Shown one piece after another: positions 8,703 to 16,695 of a stretch of DNA of 64,000 bases. Made by a program: the position numbers and the translations under genes. The stretch comes from HGM04593 sp045646845. GTDB taxonomy: Bacteria > Bacteroidota > Bacteroidia > Bacteroidales > Bacteroidaceae. Each line of letters opens with the position of its first letter. The first letter of the stretch is position 1. Under the pieces are notes generated by a model, which worked only from the letters and a program-made list of their open reading frames with translations, searched no databases and was not told the origin of the DNA. The stretch spans positions 1 to 64,000 of the forward strand of contig JAZRLO010000043.1 in the NCBI GenBank assembly GCA_045646845.1. Reading direction: 5' to 3'.

Positions 8703-8921
8703 ATGGCTAAACAGAATGCTATTGAACAGGATGGTACAATTGTAGAGGCATTGTCAAATGCCATGTTCCGCGTTGAACTGCAGAACGGTTATGAGGTAAT
8801 TGCTCACCTCTCAGGCAAGATGAGAATGCACTACATAAAGATACTTCCTGGTGACAAGGTAAGACTGGAGATGACTCCATACGACTTGACAAAGGGAAGA
8901 ATCGTGTTCCGATATAAATAA
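8703..8921 (+). CDS. infA: Translation initiation factor IF-1
   Basis: IF-1 occupies the 30S A site during initiation. The 72-residue OB-fold protein is of exactly the usual length and shows QDGTIVEALSNAMFRVELQN, HLSGKMRMHYIKILPGDKV and YDLTKGRIVFRYK. It starts one base after the map stop codon and precedes rpmJ, the conserved order. Confidence 0.98.
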   Translation: MAKQNAIEQDGTIVEALSNAMFRVELQNGYEVIAHLSGKMRMHYIKILPGDKVRLEMTPYDLTKGRIVFRYK

Positions 8922-8936
8922 AAAAACAATATAACT

Positions 8937-9053
8937 ATGAAAGTTAAAGCATCTATTAAGAAACGTACTCCGGACTGCAAAATCGTTCGCAGAAACGGTC
9001 GTTTGTACCTGATCAACAAGAAGAACCCCAAGTTCAAACTTCGTCAGGGATAA
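8937..9053 (+). CDS. rpmJ: 50S ribosomal protein L36, zinc-free (C-) form
   Basis: L36 is the smallest ribosomal protein. This 38-residue gene was found by reading between infA and rpsM. It begins MKVKASIKKRTPDCKIV and ends PKFKLRQG. Where the zinc-ribbon form has CxxC and Cx4H ligands, this copy has only one Cys (C14), so it is the zinc-independent type. An AT-rich 15-base spacer separates it from infA. Confidence 0.95.
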   Translation: MKVKASIKKRTPDCKIVRRNGRLYLINKKNPKFKLRQG

Positions 9054-9085
9054 TTAAAGTAAGTAATTAAAAACATATTAAGTAT

Positions 9086-9466
9086 ATGGCTATAAGAATA
9101 GTTGGTGTAGATATTCCTCAGAACAAGAGAGGAGAGATTGCGTTGACATACATCTATGGTATTGGACGCAGCAGTGCAGCCAAGATCCTTGACAAAGCTG
9201 GTGTTGACCGTAACATCAAGGTTCAGGATTGGACCGATGACATGGCAGCAAAGGTACGTGAGGTCATTGGTGCAGAGTACAAGGTAGAGGGTGATCTCCG
9301 TTCAGAGATCCAGCTGAACATCAAGCGTTTGATGGATATCGGTTGCTACCGCGGCATTCGTCATCGTAACGGTTTGCCAGTTCGTGGTCAGAGCACAAAG
9401 AACAACGCTCGTACACGTAAGGGACGTAAGAAGACAGTTGCTAACAAGAAAAAAGCTACAAAATAA
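9086..9466 (+). CDS. rpsM: 30S ribosomal protein S13
   Basis: S13 lies in the 30S head and contacts the P-site tRNA and the L5 bridge. The 126-residue product begins MAIRIVGVDIPQNKRGEIAL, has the S13 signature (RGIRHRNGLPVRGQSTKNNA) and a basic C-terminal tail that reaches toward tRNA. It starts the alpha segment (rpsM-rpsK-rpsD-rpoA-rplQ). Confidence 0.98.
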   Translation: MAIRIVGVDIPQNKRGEIALTYIYGIGRSSAAKILDKAGVDRNIKVQDWTDDMAAKVREVIGAEYKVEGDLRSEIQLNIKRLMDIGCYRGIRHRNGLPVRGQSTKNNARTRKGRKKTVANKKKATK

Positions 9467-9478
9467 TAAGTAAGTAAT

Positions 9479-9868
9479 ATGGCAAAGAAAACAGTTGCAA
9501 CAAAGAAGAGAAATGTGAAGGTCGGAGCTAACGGACAACTTCATGTTCATTCGTCATTTAACAATATCATTGTTTGTCTGGCTAATGATGAGGGTCAGGT
9601 TATCTCTTGGTCATCTGCAGGAAAGATGGGCTTCAGAGGTTCTAAGAAGAACACTCCTTATGCTGCTCAAATGGCTGCCGAGGCTTGCTCAAAGATCGCT
9701 TTCGATCTTGGCTTGCGCAAGGTTAAAGCATACGTTAAGGGACCGGGTAACGGTCGTGAGTCAGCAATCCGTACTGTACACAATGCCGGTATTGAGGTTA
9801 CAGAGATCATTGACGTAACACCACTGCCACACAACGGATGCCGTCCTCCTAAGAGAAGAAGAGTATAA
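9479..9868 (+). CDS. rpsK: 30S ribosomal protein S11
   Basis: S11 forms the platform near the E-site codon. The 129-residue product contains QLHVHSSFNNIIVCLANDEG near the N-terminus and the family signature GIEVTEIIDVTPLPHNGCRP near the C-terminus, ending in basic PPKRRRV. It is 12 bases downstream of rpsM. Confidence 0.98.
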   Translation: MAKKTVATKKRNVKVGANGQLHVHSSFNNIIVCLANDEGQVISWSSAGKMGFRGSKKNTPYAAQMAAEACSKIAFDLGLRKVKAYVKGPGNGRESAIRTVHNAGIEVTEIIDVTPLPHNGCRPPKRRRV

Positions 9869-9890
9869 CAATTTATTTAAGAGATAGAAA

Positions 9891-10499
9891 ATGGCTAGAT
9901 ATACAGGACCAAAAAGCAAGATAGCACGCCGTTTCGGTGAGCCTATCTTCGGCGCAGACAAAGTGCTTTCAAAGAAGAACTATGCTCCCGGTCAGCACGG
10001 TAACAATCGTCGTCGCAAGACTTCAGAGTATGGTGTGATGCTTGCAGAGAAGCAGAAAGCAAAATACACATACGGAGTGTTGGAGAAACAGTTCCGCAAT
10101 ACATTCAAGAAGGCTGATTCAGCTCCCGGTATTACCGGTGAGGTTCTCTTGCAGAACCTTGAGGCTCGTCTCGATAACGTAGTTTATCGTCTCGGTATCG
10201 CCCCCACACGTGCAGCTGCACGTCAGTTGGTAAGCCACTGCCACATTGTTGTTGACGGCAAGGTATGTAACATTCCTTCACGTCACATCAAGCCCGGTCA
10301 GGTAATTGGTGTACGCGAGCGTTCAAAGTCACTCGAGGTTATCCAGAACTCTTTGGCTGGTCTTAACCACAGCAAGTATCCTTGGTTGGAGTGGAACGAG
10401 TCTGAGATGGCAGGTAAGTTCTTGAGCGTACCTGAGCGTTCTGAGATTCCCGAGAACATCAAGGAGCAGTTAATCGTTGAGTTGTATAGCAAAAATTAA
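9891..10499 (+). CDS. rpsD: 30S ribosomal protein S4
   Basis: S4 nucleates 30S assembly on the 5' domain of 16S rRNA and in other bacteria represses the alpha operon. The 202-residue product begins MARYTGPKSKIARRFGEPI and carries the S4 RNA-binding domain around LEARLDNVVYRLGIAPTRAA and ARQLVSHCHIVVDGKV. Its N-terminal zinc-binding Cys cluster is absent, so it is the C- form. Confidence 0.98.
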   Translation: MARYTGPKSKIARRFGEPIFGADKVLSKKNYAPGQHGNNRRRKTSEYGVMLAEKQKAKYTYGVLEKQFRNTFKKADSAPGITGEVLLQNLEARLDNVVYRLGIAPTRAAARQLVSHCHIVVDGKVCNIPSRHIKPGQVIGVRERSKSLEVIQNSLAGLNHSKYPWLEWNESEMAGKFLSVPERSEIPENIKEQLIVELYSKN

Positions 10500-10508
10500 T
10501 ATTTGATA

Positions 10509-11501
10509 ATGGCGATATTAACATTTCAAAAACCCGATAAGGTGGTGATGTTGGAAGCGAACGATTTCTTCGGAAAGTTCGAATTCCGTCCTTTGGAGCC
10601 CGGCTTCGCAACTACAGTGGGCAACGCATTGCGTCGTATCTTGTTGTCTTCACTCGAAGGCTTTGCAATCAATTGCATCAAGATTGCCGGTGTTGAGCAC
10701 GAGTTCGCTACTGTTCCCGGTGTAAAGGAGGACGTTACCAATATCATCCTCAACCTTAAGAAGGTCAGATTCAAAAGAATCGTAGAGGATTTCGAAACTG
10801 AGAAGGTCTCAATCAATGTAGAGAACACCGAGGTGTTCACTGCAGGTGAGATTGGTAAGTATTTAACTGGATTTGAAGTGTTAAATCCCGAGTTAGTCAT
10901 TTGCCATTTAGACTCATCGGCTAAAATGCAGATTGAAATCAGCATCAACAAGGGACGTGGATACGTTCCTGCTGATGAGAACCGTGAGTTCTGTACTGAG
11001 CCCACGATGATTCCGATCGACTCGATATACACTCCTATACGCAATGTCAAGTACGAGCGCGAGCCGTTCCGCGTTGAGCAGAAGACCGACTATGACCGCT
11101 TGCTTCTTGAGATTGAGACAGATGGTTCCATTCACCCGAAGGATGCCCTTAAGGAGGCTGCAAAGATCCTTATCTATCACTTCATGCTCTTCTCTGACGG
11201 GAAGATTGCCATCGAATCTGCCGATCTCGACGGTAACGAGGAGTTTGATGAGGAGGTATTGCACATGCGTCAGTTGCTGAAGAGCAAGCTTGTTGACCTC
11301 AACCTTTCAGTACGTGCCCTCAACTGTTTGAAGGCTGCAGATGTTGAGACACTCGGTCAGCTCGTTCAGTACAACAAGACCGACCTTCTTAAGTTCCGCA
11401 ACTTTGGTAAGAAATCGCTCACTGAGCTTGATGATTTGCTCGAGAGTCTGAATCTTTCGTTTGGAACAGATATTTCAAAATACAAATTAGATAAAGAATA
11501 A
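10509..11501 (+). CDS. rpoA: RNA polymerase alpha subunit
   Basis: The alpha dimer scaffolds RNA polymerase, and its C-terminal domain contacts UP elements and activators. The 330-residue protein has the N-terminal dimerisation domain (FRPLEPGFATTVGNALRRIL) and the C-terminal domain with helix-hairpin-helix (LNLSVRALNCLKAADVETLG, then LLKFRNFGKKSLTELDDLL). A TTG two codons upstream is in frame, but the ATG at 10509 is the conventional start (MAILTFQKPDKVVM). Co-transcription with ribosomal genes is standard. Confidence 0.98.
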   Translation: MAILTFQKPDKVVMLEANDFFGKFEFRPLEPGFATTVGNALRRILLSSLEGFAINCIKIAGVEHEFATVPGVKEDVTNIILNLKKVRFKRIVEDFETEKVSINVENTEVFTAGEIGKYLTGFEVLNPELVICHLDSSAKMQIEISINKGRGYVPADENREFCTEPTMIPIDSIYTPIRNVKYEREPFRVEQKTDYDRLLLEIETDGSIHPKDALKEAAKILIYHFMLFSDGKIAIESADLDGNEEFDEEVLHMRQLLKSKLVDLNLSVRALNCLKAADVETLGQLVQYNKTDLLKFRNFGKKSLTELDDLLESLNLSFGTDISKYKLDKE

Positions 11502-11503
11502 TT

Positions 11504-11986
11504 ATGAGACATAAGAAATCTTTCAACCATTTGGGTCGTACTGCATCTCACAGAAACGCGATGCTTTCAAACATGGCAGTTTCTCTGATCATGCACAAAA
11601 GAATCACTACGACTCTTGCAAAGGCTAAGGAACTGAAGAAGTTCGTTGAGCCACTTATAACAAAGTCAAAGGATGATACTACAAACTCACGTCGTGTAGT
11701 GTTCAGCTACCTCCAGAGCAAGGAGGCAGTTACAGAGCTCTTCAAGGAGGTTTCTGTAAAGGTTGCTGAGCGTCCCGGTGGTTACACACGTATCATCAAG
11801 CTTGGTACACGTCTTGGTGACGCAGCACAGATGTGCTTCATTGAGCTCGTTGACTACAACGAGAACATGGCTAAGACTCAGGCCAAGAAGACACGCCGCC
11901 GTCGTTCTACAAAGAAGGCCGATGCGCCTGCAGTAGAGGCAGCAGCTGTTGCAACTGAAGAATCTGCACCTGCAGTAGCTGAGTGA
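11504..11986 (+). CDS. rplQ: 50S ribosomal protein L17
   Basis: L17 is a 23S rRNA-binding protein beside the tunnel exit. The 160-residue product begins MRHKKSFNHLGRTASHRNAM, as in the family. It has a C-terminal extension of about 40 residues, first basic (KKTRRRRSTKK) and then Ala/Glu/Val-rich, typical of Bacteroidota and absent from E. coli L17. It begins 2 bases after rpoA and is the last gene of the superoperon. Confidence 0.97.
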   Translation: MRHKKSFNHLGRTASHRNAMLSNMAVSLIMHKRITTTLAKAKELKKFVEPLITKSKDDTTNSRRVVFSYLQSKEAVTELFKEVSVKVAERPGGYTRIIKLGTRLGDAAQMCFIELVDYNENMAKTQAKKTRRRRSTKKADAPAVEAAAVATEESAPAVAE

Positions 11987-12008
11987 TAAATTACTTACTT
12001 AATAGATG

Positions 12009-12042
12009 TGGGAGAATGCCGTGAGGTATTCTCCCATTTTTT
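12009..12042 (+). terminator. Intrinsic terminator of the ribosomal superoperon
   Basis: A 12-bp stem (12009-12020 paired with 12025-12036, one G-U pair) is closed by a GTGA tetraloop and followed by TTTTTT. It lies 23 bases after the rplQ stop, so it is very likely the end of the long ribosomal transcript. Confidence 0.9.
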
Positions 12043-12161
12043 ATGGTATCCCACAGGATGCTTCTACTGTTTTTTACCCAACGAAAATGCAATTAGCAAG
12101 TATTGCGCAAAGAGTAGTTATGGCACTGTCGATAAAAAACCGTTCTTGACCTCGAAGATGA

Positions 12162-12257
12162 CGTTGCTCATGTAAATTAGGGTGGAATTGGGACTACAAC
12201 GACCGCTACTACGGTCTGTCAGTCCGTTCTGTTCAAAATAATTTGCTAACAAAATAG
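12162..12257 (+). pseudogene. Probable relic of the 3' end of a FISUMP-like secreted protein gene
   Basis: A short open stretch reads WNWDYNDRYYGLSVRSVQ before running into a stop at 12255. The RYYGLSVR pattern resembles the C-terminal end of Fibrobacter-succinogenes-major-domain (FISUMP) proteins common in Bacteroidota, where a Trp/Tyr-rich segment precedes (G/L)xSVRPV. There is no start codon, and a stop lies just upstream at 12159, so only the degraded tail remains. The match is from memory of the family pattern and is tentative. Confidence 0.35.
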
Positions 12258-12263
12258 CCTTGT

Positions 12264-12314
12264 AATCAACTCCTCAACTCAAAACAATCTACCGAGTTGA
12301 GGAGTTGATTTTTT
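12264..12314. terminator. Strong stem-loop with T-tract in the rplQ-nqrA gap
   Basis: A perfect 17-bp stem (12264-12280 with 12294-12310) has a 13-base loop and is followed by TTTTTT (12309-12314). It has the form of an intrinsic terminator, but no intact gene lies directly upstream. It may have served the relic at 12162-12257 or act as back-up for the ribosomal operon. The arm contains a tandem TCAACTCC/TCAACTC repeat. Confidence 0.6.
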
Positions 12315-12499
12315 AATTTGTGACGGTTGATTTGTGCTGGTTATTCCATCCACTACATCATTACTTTCTTTGGGCAGACCGGCATGTCTGCCACTACGAT
12401 GATGGAAGAACCGGTACGTGGAATTCAGGCAAGAGAAAGCTGCTCCTTACGGCTTGTGATTCGGAAGCTGTATGAAAATTTAAAATATTTTAAAAATTC
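12315..12499. other. Non-coding stretch upstream of nqrA
   Basis: Together with the features just before it, this belongs to a 524-base gap between the rplQ terminator and nqrA. It holds a 60-codon open frame (12327-12509) with no recognisable motif and no good start context, which I do not consider a gene. I see no tRNA, riboswitch or repeat here. Confidence 0.5.
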
Positions 12500-12533
12500 T
12501 TGTTACTAATGCGGAAATTTTTCTCTAAATTTG
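12500..12533 (+). promoter_or_regulatory. Predicted promoter of the nqr operon
   Basis: TAAATTTG at 12526-12533 fits the Bacteroidota -7 consensus TAnnTTTG. A TTG at 12500-12502 could be the -33 element, although the 23-base gap is slightly longer than the usual 19-21. The ATG of nqrA follows 33 bases downstream. Confidence 0.5.
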
Positions 12534-12566
12534 TAACGGATAATGTACTAACGTAACACAAATTAT

Positions 12567-13916
12567 ATGCACAGAGTCGTAAAAATTTCTAAAGGATTGA
12601 ATATCAATCTAAAAGGTGCTCCGGTTTCTGAGTTTGTCTCAATGGAGCCGGCTAAGCTTTATGCTTTGATGCCAGCTGATTTTACTCGTGTTACTCCCAA
12701 GGTTGTTGTTAAACCCGAGGACACGGTCAAGGCAGGTGATACCCTTTTTGTTGACAAAGCAAATCCTGAATTGCAATTTGTTTCGCCCGTGAGCGGAAAG
12801 GTTGTAGCGGTTAACCGCGGTGAGAGAAGACGCGTTCTAAGCGTAGTCGTCGAGTCAGACGGCAAGTTCGAGTCAGTGGCCTATAAGGCAAAGGATGTCC
12901 TGTCGCTTTCGGCGGACGAGATTAAGGCAGACCTTCTCAAGGCCGGTCTTTTCGCGTTCATGCGTCAGAGACCCTATGATGTCATTGCGACTCCAACCGA
13001 CACTCCACGCGCCATCTATGTGTCAGCTTTCGATTCAAAGCCTTTAGCGGTAGATTTTGAGGTAGCCCTCAAAGGTAATGAAGCAGATTTCCAGACCGGT
13101 CTCGATGCTCTTTCACGCATCGCCCCTGTTCATCTCGGTATCTGCGCTTGCCAGAAGTCAACAGCTCTTCTCGTTGCCAAGAACGTGAAGACCACAATCT
13201 TCAAGGGACCCCACCCGGCCGGAAACGTGGGTGTACAGATTAACCATACAGCACCTGTAAACAAAGGCGAGATTGTTTGGACAATCGGTGCAGAGGAGGT
13301 GATCTTCATCGGCCGTCTTTTCAACAAGGGCGTAGTTGACATGACGCGTACCATTGCCCTTGTCGGCAGCGAAGTGAAGAACCCTGCATACAGCAAGGCA
13401 GTTCTCGGTACGCAGATAAGCAACCTGCTTGCAGGCCGTCTCGAGGATAAGTATGAGAACCGCGTTATTGACGGAAACGTGCTTACCGGTAAGAAGACAA
13501 CAGCCGATGGCTTCTTGGGTGCTTTCTCTACAGAGGTCACCGTAATTCCTGAGATTATGAATGATGCTGATATACTTGGTTGGGCTATGCCACGTTTTGG
13601 CATGTACAGCACAAGCCGCAGTTATTTCAGCTGGCTCTGCCCCAAGCGCAAATATACTATCGATGCCCGCATTAAGGGAGGTGAGCGTCACATGATTATG
13701 TCAAACGAGTACGACAAGGTATTCCCTATGGATATCTATCCTGAGTACTTGTTGAAGGCAATCATAACAGGTAATATTGACAAGATGGAACAACTTGGTA
13801 TCTATGAGGTTGCACCCGAGGATTTCGCACTTTGCGAGTTCGTTGACTCTTCTAAACTGGAGTTGCAGCGCATTGTCCGCGAAGGCCTTGACAAACTCCG
13901 TGCCGAGATGTGCTGA
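12567..13916 (+). CDS. nqrA: Na+-translocating NADH:quinone reductase subunit A
   Basis: NqrA is the peripheral cytosolic subunit of Na+-NQR, which oxidises NADH, reduces quinone and pumps Na+ outward. The 449-residue product begins MHRVVKISKGLNINLKGAP and contains PEDTVKAGDTLFVDK and GPHPAGNVGVQINHTAPVNK, typical of the family. It has no transmembrane helix, as expected. It is the first gene of nqrABCDEF, preceded by a predicted promoter and followed by nqrB after 41 bases. Confidence 0.96.
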   Translation: MHRVVKISKGLNINLKGAPVSEFVSMEPAKLYALMPADFTRVTPKVVVKPEDTVKAGDTLFVDKANPELQFVSPVSGKVVAVNRGERRRVLSVVVESDGKFESVAYKAKDVLSLSADEIKADLLKAGLFAFMRQRPYDVIATPTDTPRAIYVSAFDSKPLAVDFEVALKGNEADFQTGLDALSRIAPVHLGICACQKSTALLVAKNVKTTIFKGPHPAGNVGVQINHTAPVNKGEIVWTIGAEEVIFIGRLFNKGVVDMTRTIALVGSEVKNPAYSKAVLGTQISNLLAGRLEDKYENRVIDGNVLTGKKTTADGFLGAFSTEVTVIPEIMNDADILGWAMPRFGMYSTSRSYFSWLCPKRKYTIDARIKGGERHMIMSNEYDKVFPMDIYPEYLLKAIITGNIDKMEQLGIYEVAPEDFALCEFVDSSKLELQRIVREGLDKLRAEMC

Positions 13917-13957
13917 TTATACGAGTTTAGTTTCAATGCAAAATAAAATATAGTCGT

Positions 13958-15148
13958 ATGAAATTTTTGAGAAATTATATAGATAAAATTAAACCAAAGT
14001 TCGAGGAGGGTGGCAAGTTGCACGCTTTCCGTTCTCTGTTCGATGGTTTTGAGACATTCCTGTTCGTGCCTAACGACACCTCAAAGAGTGGCGTTAACAT
14101 TCACGATGCAATAGACAGCAAGCGCATCATGTCGCTGGTTGTAATTGCCCTTGTACCGGCGATGCTTTTCGGTATGTACAATATCGGACTTCAGAATGCT
14201 ATTGCTGCAGGTCCCGCTGCCGTTGAGTCAACAAGCTGGTTCAGCATGTTCCTCTACGGATTGGTTGTAATGTTGCCGAAGATTGCCGTTTCCTACATCG
14301 TGGGTCTCGGTATCGAGTTTACCGTAGCACAGTGGAAGAACGAAGAGATACACGAGGGATTCCTTGTTTCGGGTATCCTTATCCCGATGATTGTTCCTGT
14401 AGGTTGTCCTTTGTGGATTCTTGCCATTGCAACTGCGTTTGCGGTAATTTTTGCCAAGGAGGTGTTCGGCGGTACAGGTATGAACATCGTCAACGTCGCG
14501 CTCATTGCACGTGCGTTCATCTTCTTCGCATACCCTTCTGTAATCTCTGGTGACTCTGTATGGGTGGCTACCGAAGAGGTTATCGGCCTTGGCCACACTG
14601 TTGCCAATGTTGATGCATATACATGTGCTACAGCTTTGTCACAGTTGAGCAACAGCGGTGCGTGCGATTTGACCACATGCGATATGATTGTAGGTACAAT
14701 GCCCGGTTCAATCGGTGAGACAAGCGTTATAGCAATTGCTCTCGGAGCTGCGCTTCTCCTTTACACAGGCGTGGCAAGCTGGAAGATTATGGCCAGCGTA
14801 TTCGTGGGCGGTATTGCAATGTCTCTCTTCTTCGATTCTGTAATGCCCGAGTCTAATGCAATGGCTCATGTTCCATTCTGGCAGCACCTCATTCTCGGTG
14901 GTTTCTGTTTCGGTGCAGTCTTTATGGCAACTGACCCTGTAACATCTGCTCGCACAGAGACGGGAAAATACATCTATGGTTTCGGTATCGGTGCCATGGC
15001 TATCCTTATCCGTGTGCTGAACCCTGGTTATCCCGAAGGTATGATGTTGGCTATTCTGCTTATGAACGTCGTGGCTCCTTTCATTGACTACTGTGTAGTG
15101 CAGTCCAACGTGAACGCCCGCGCTAAACGTGTAACAAAAAAGAACTAA
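13958..15148 (+). CDS. nqrB: Na+-translocating NADH:quinone reductase subunit B
   Basis: NqrB is a multi-helix membrane subunit that holds riboflavin and covalently bound FMN in Na+-NQR. The 396-residue product has about ten hydrophobic helices. The segment VDAYTCATALS fits the ApbE flavinylation consensus (D-x-x-(S/T)-x-A-T), placing the FMN-carrying threonine at T225, close to T236 of Vibrio NqrB. PGSIGETS further on is also conserved in NqrB/RnfD. It is followed by nqrC after 4 bases. Confidence 0.96.
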   Translation: MKFLRNYIDKIKPKFEEGGKLHAFRSLFDGFETFLFVPNDTSKSGVNIHDAIDSKRIMSLVVIALVPAMLFGMYNIGLQNAIAAGPAAVESTSWFSMFLYGLVVMLPKIAVSYIVGLGIEFTVAQWKNEEIHEGFLVSGILIPMIVPVGCPLWILAIATAFAVIFAKEVFGGTGMNIVNVALIARAFIFFAYPSVISGDSVWVATEEVIGLGHTVANVDAYTCATALSQLSNSGACDLTTCDMIVGTMPGSIGETSVIAIALGAALLLYTGVASWKIMASVFVGGIAMSLFFDSVMPESNAMAHVPFWQHLILGGFCFGAVFMATDPVTSARTETGKYIYGFGIGAMAILIRVLNPGYPEGMMLAILLMNVVAPFIDYCVVQSNVNARAKRVTKKN

Positions 15149-15152
15149 AGAT

Positions 15153-16022
15153 ATGGCTACAAAGAAATATGTTTGTAAAGTGTGCGGTTACGTGCACGAA
15201 GGCAATGAGGCACCTGCTGTGTGTCCTCTTTGCAAGGCGGGAGCCTCAGAGTTCGATGTTGTCAAGGATGGCAAGAAGGAGAAGAAAGGCCTGGACACGA
15301 ACAGCGATGTATATGCAGTTGTATATTCTGTTGTAGTGGTAGTGATTGTAGCGTTCCTGCTTGCTTTCACTAACTCGGCATTGAAATCGACTCAGGATGC
15401 CAATGTAGAACTTGACAAGAAGAAGCAGATTCTTTCATCATTGAACATTGATGTTGCTTCTTTGGAAAATCCGGCAGACAAGTATCTCGAGGTATTTGCC
15501 GACAACAAGGACCCGAAGACTCTTCGCGAGTACATCGTTGACGAAAAGGGCGGTGTGAAGACCGAAGGCGGTTTTGATGTTCCCAACGACAAGATTGACG
15601 AGAACAACCTTCCTTTGTATGTAGCAAAGGTGGATGGTGGGACAAAGTATGTCGTTCCCGTAGTGGGTAACGGTCTGTGGGGTGCCATCTGGGGTTATAT
15701 AGCCTTGAATGATGACTGCAACACAATCTATGGTGTCTATTTCTCTCATGCAAGCGAAACACCGGGTCTCGGTGCCGAGATTGCCAGCGATAAGTTCCAG
15801 GACCGTTTTACCGACAAGGTGACAAAGGTCTTCGACGAGAACGGCGCTGTAGGCCTTACCGTAGAGAAGGGTAAGTCAGCCGGCGAAGAGTTTCACATAG
15901 ATGCAGTTTCGGGTGCAACAATTACTTGTAACGGTGTGAACGATATGCTCAAGCGCAAGTTGGCTCCTTACTTCGAGTTCCTCAAGAAAGAGGGTGAGAA
16001 AAATGTTGAATCAGCAAAGTAA
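15153..16022 (+). CDS. nqrC: NqrC with an N-terminal rubredoxin-like domain
   Basis: NqrC carries covalent FMN in the periplasmic part of Na+-NQR. The 289-residue product has three parts: residues 1-35, a rubredoxin-like iron-binding knuckle (C8xxC11 and C24xxC27, with CGYVHEG and CPLCKAG); residues 53-73, a single transmembrane helix; and the periplasmic FMN domain with the flavinylation motif DAVSGATIT near the C-terminus (acceptor T256). Ordinary NqrC proteins start close to the helix, so the front domain is an addition of about 45 residues. In the known topology of NqrC that domain would face the cytosol. The frame is continuous, with ATG and ribosomal spacing before the rubredoxin part, so the fusion looks genuine. 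Confidence 0.95.
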   Translation: MATKKYVCKVCGYVHEGNEAPAVCPLCKAGASEFDVVKDGKKEKKGLDTNSDVYAVVYSVVVVVIVAFLLAFTNSALKSTQDANVELDKKKQILSSLNIDVASLENPADKYLEVFADNKDPKTLREYIVDEKGGVKTEGGFDVPNDKIDENNLPLYVAKVDGGTKYVVPVVGNGLWGAIWGYIALNDDCNTIYGVYFSHASETPGLGAEIASDKFQDRFTDKVTKVFDENGAVGLTVEKGKSAGEEFHIDAVSGATITCNGVNDMLKRKLAPYFEFLKKEGEKNVESAK

Positions 16023-16037
16023 AGAGGAGGTATAAAT

Positions 16038-16667
16038 ATGGGACTTTTTTCAAAGAAAAATAAAGAGGCGTTCAAGACTCCTCTTCTCAAAGAGAACCCT
16101 GTTACAGTACAGGTGCTCGGTATCTGTTCGGCACTTGCGGTAACGAACAAATTGGAGCCGGCTATCGTAATGGGTCTTTCAGTGACCGTTATCGTGGCAA
16201 TGGCAAACGTGATAATCTCTCTTATCCGCAACACAATCCCCAACCGCATACGTATCATCGTTCAGTTGGTTGTAGTGGCAGCTCTCGTTACATTGGTGAG
16301 CGAGGTGCTCAAAGCTTTCGCATATGATGTAAGCGTTCAGTTGTCGGTATATATCGGTCTTATCATTACCAACTGTATCCTCATGGGACGTCTCGAGGCT
16401 TTTGCAATGCAGAACAAGCCTTGGCCTTCGTTCCTCGATGGTATCGGCAACGGTTTGGGTTATGCAATGATATTGATAATCGTGGCATTCTTCCGCGAGT
16501 TCTTCGGCTCTGGTGCACTTCTCGGTATCCAGATTATACCTCAGAGCTTCTATGATGCCGGTTATTTGAACAACGGTCTTATGCTCATGGCGCCTATGGC
16601 ATTCTTCCTGATTGCCTGCATCGTATGGTTCCAGAGAGCTAAGGACAAGAATCTTCAGGAGAAATAA
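16038..16667 (+). CDS. nqrD: Na+-translocating NADH:quinone reductase subunit D
   Basis: NqrD is an integral membrane subunit that, with NqrE, coordinates a [2Fe-2S] cluster within the membrane. The 209-residue product has six hydrophobic segments. The cluster cysteines are present: C30 in VLGICSALAV and C113 in TNCILMGRLE, matching C29 and C112 of Vibrio NqrD. An AGAGGAGG Shine-Dalgarno precedes the ATG (16022-16029). It belongs to the nqr operon between nqrC and nqrE. Confidence 0.97.
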   Translation: MGLFSKKNKEAFKTPLLKENPVTVQVLGICSALAVTNKLEPAIVMGLSVTVIVAMANVIISLIRNTIPNRIRIIVQLVVVAALVTLVSEVLKAFAYDVSVQLSVYIGLIITNCILMGRLEAFAMQNKPWPSFLDGIGNGLGYAMILIIVAFFREFFGSGALLGIQIIPQSFYDAGYLNNGLMLMAPMAFFLIACIVWFQRAKDKNLQEK

Positions 16668-16695
16668 TTATTAGATACAGAAAAGAATTATAATT

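Noticed and set aside
12327..12509. 60-codon frame upstream of nqrA
   Set aside because: No motif, no hydrophobic or compositional pattern, and it runs into the predicted nqr promoter.
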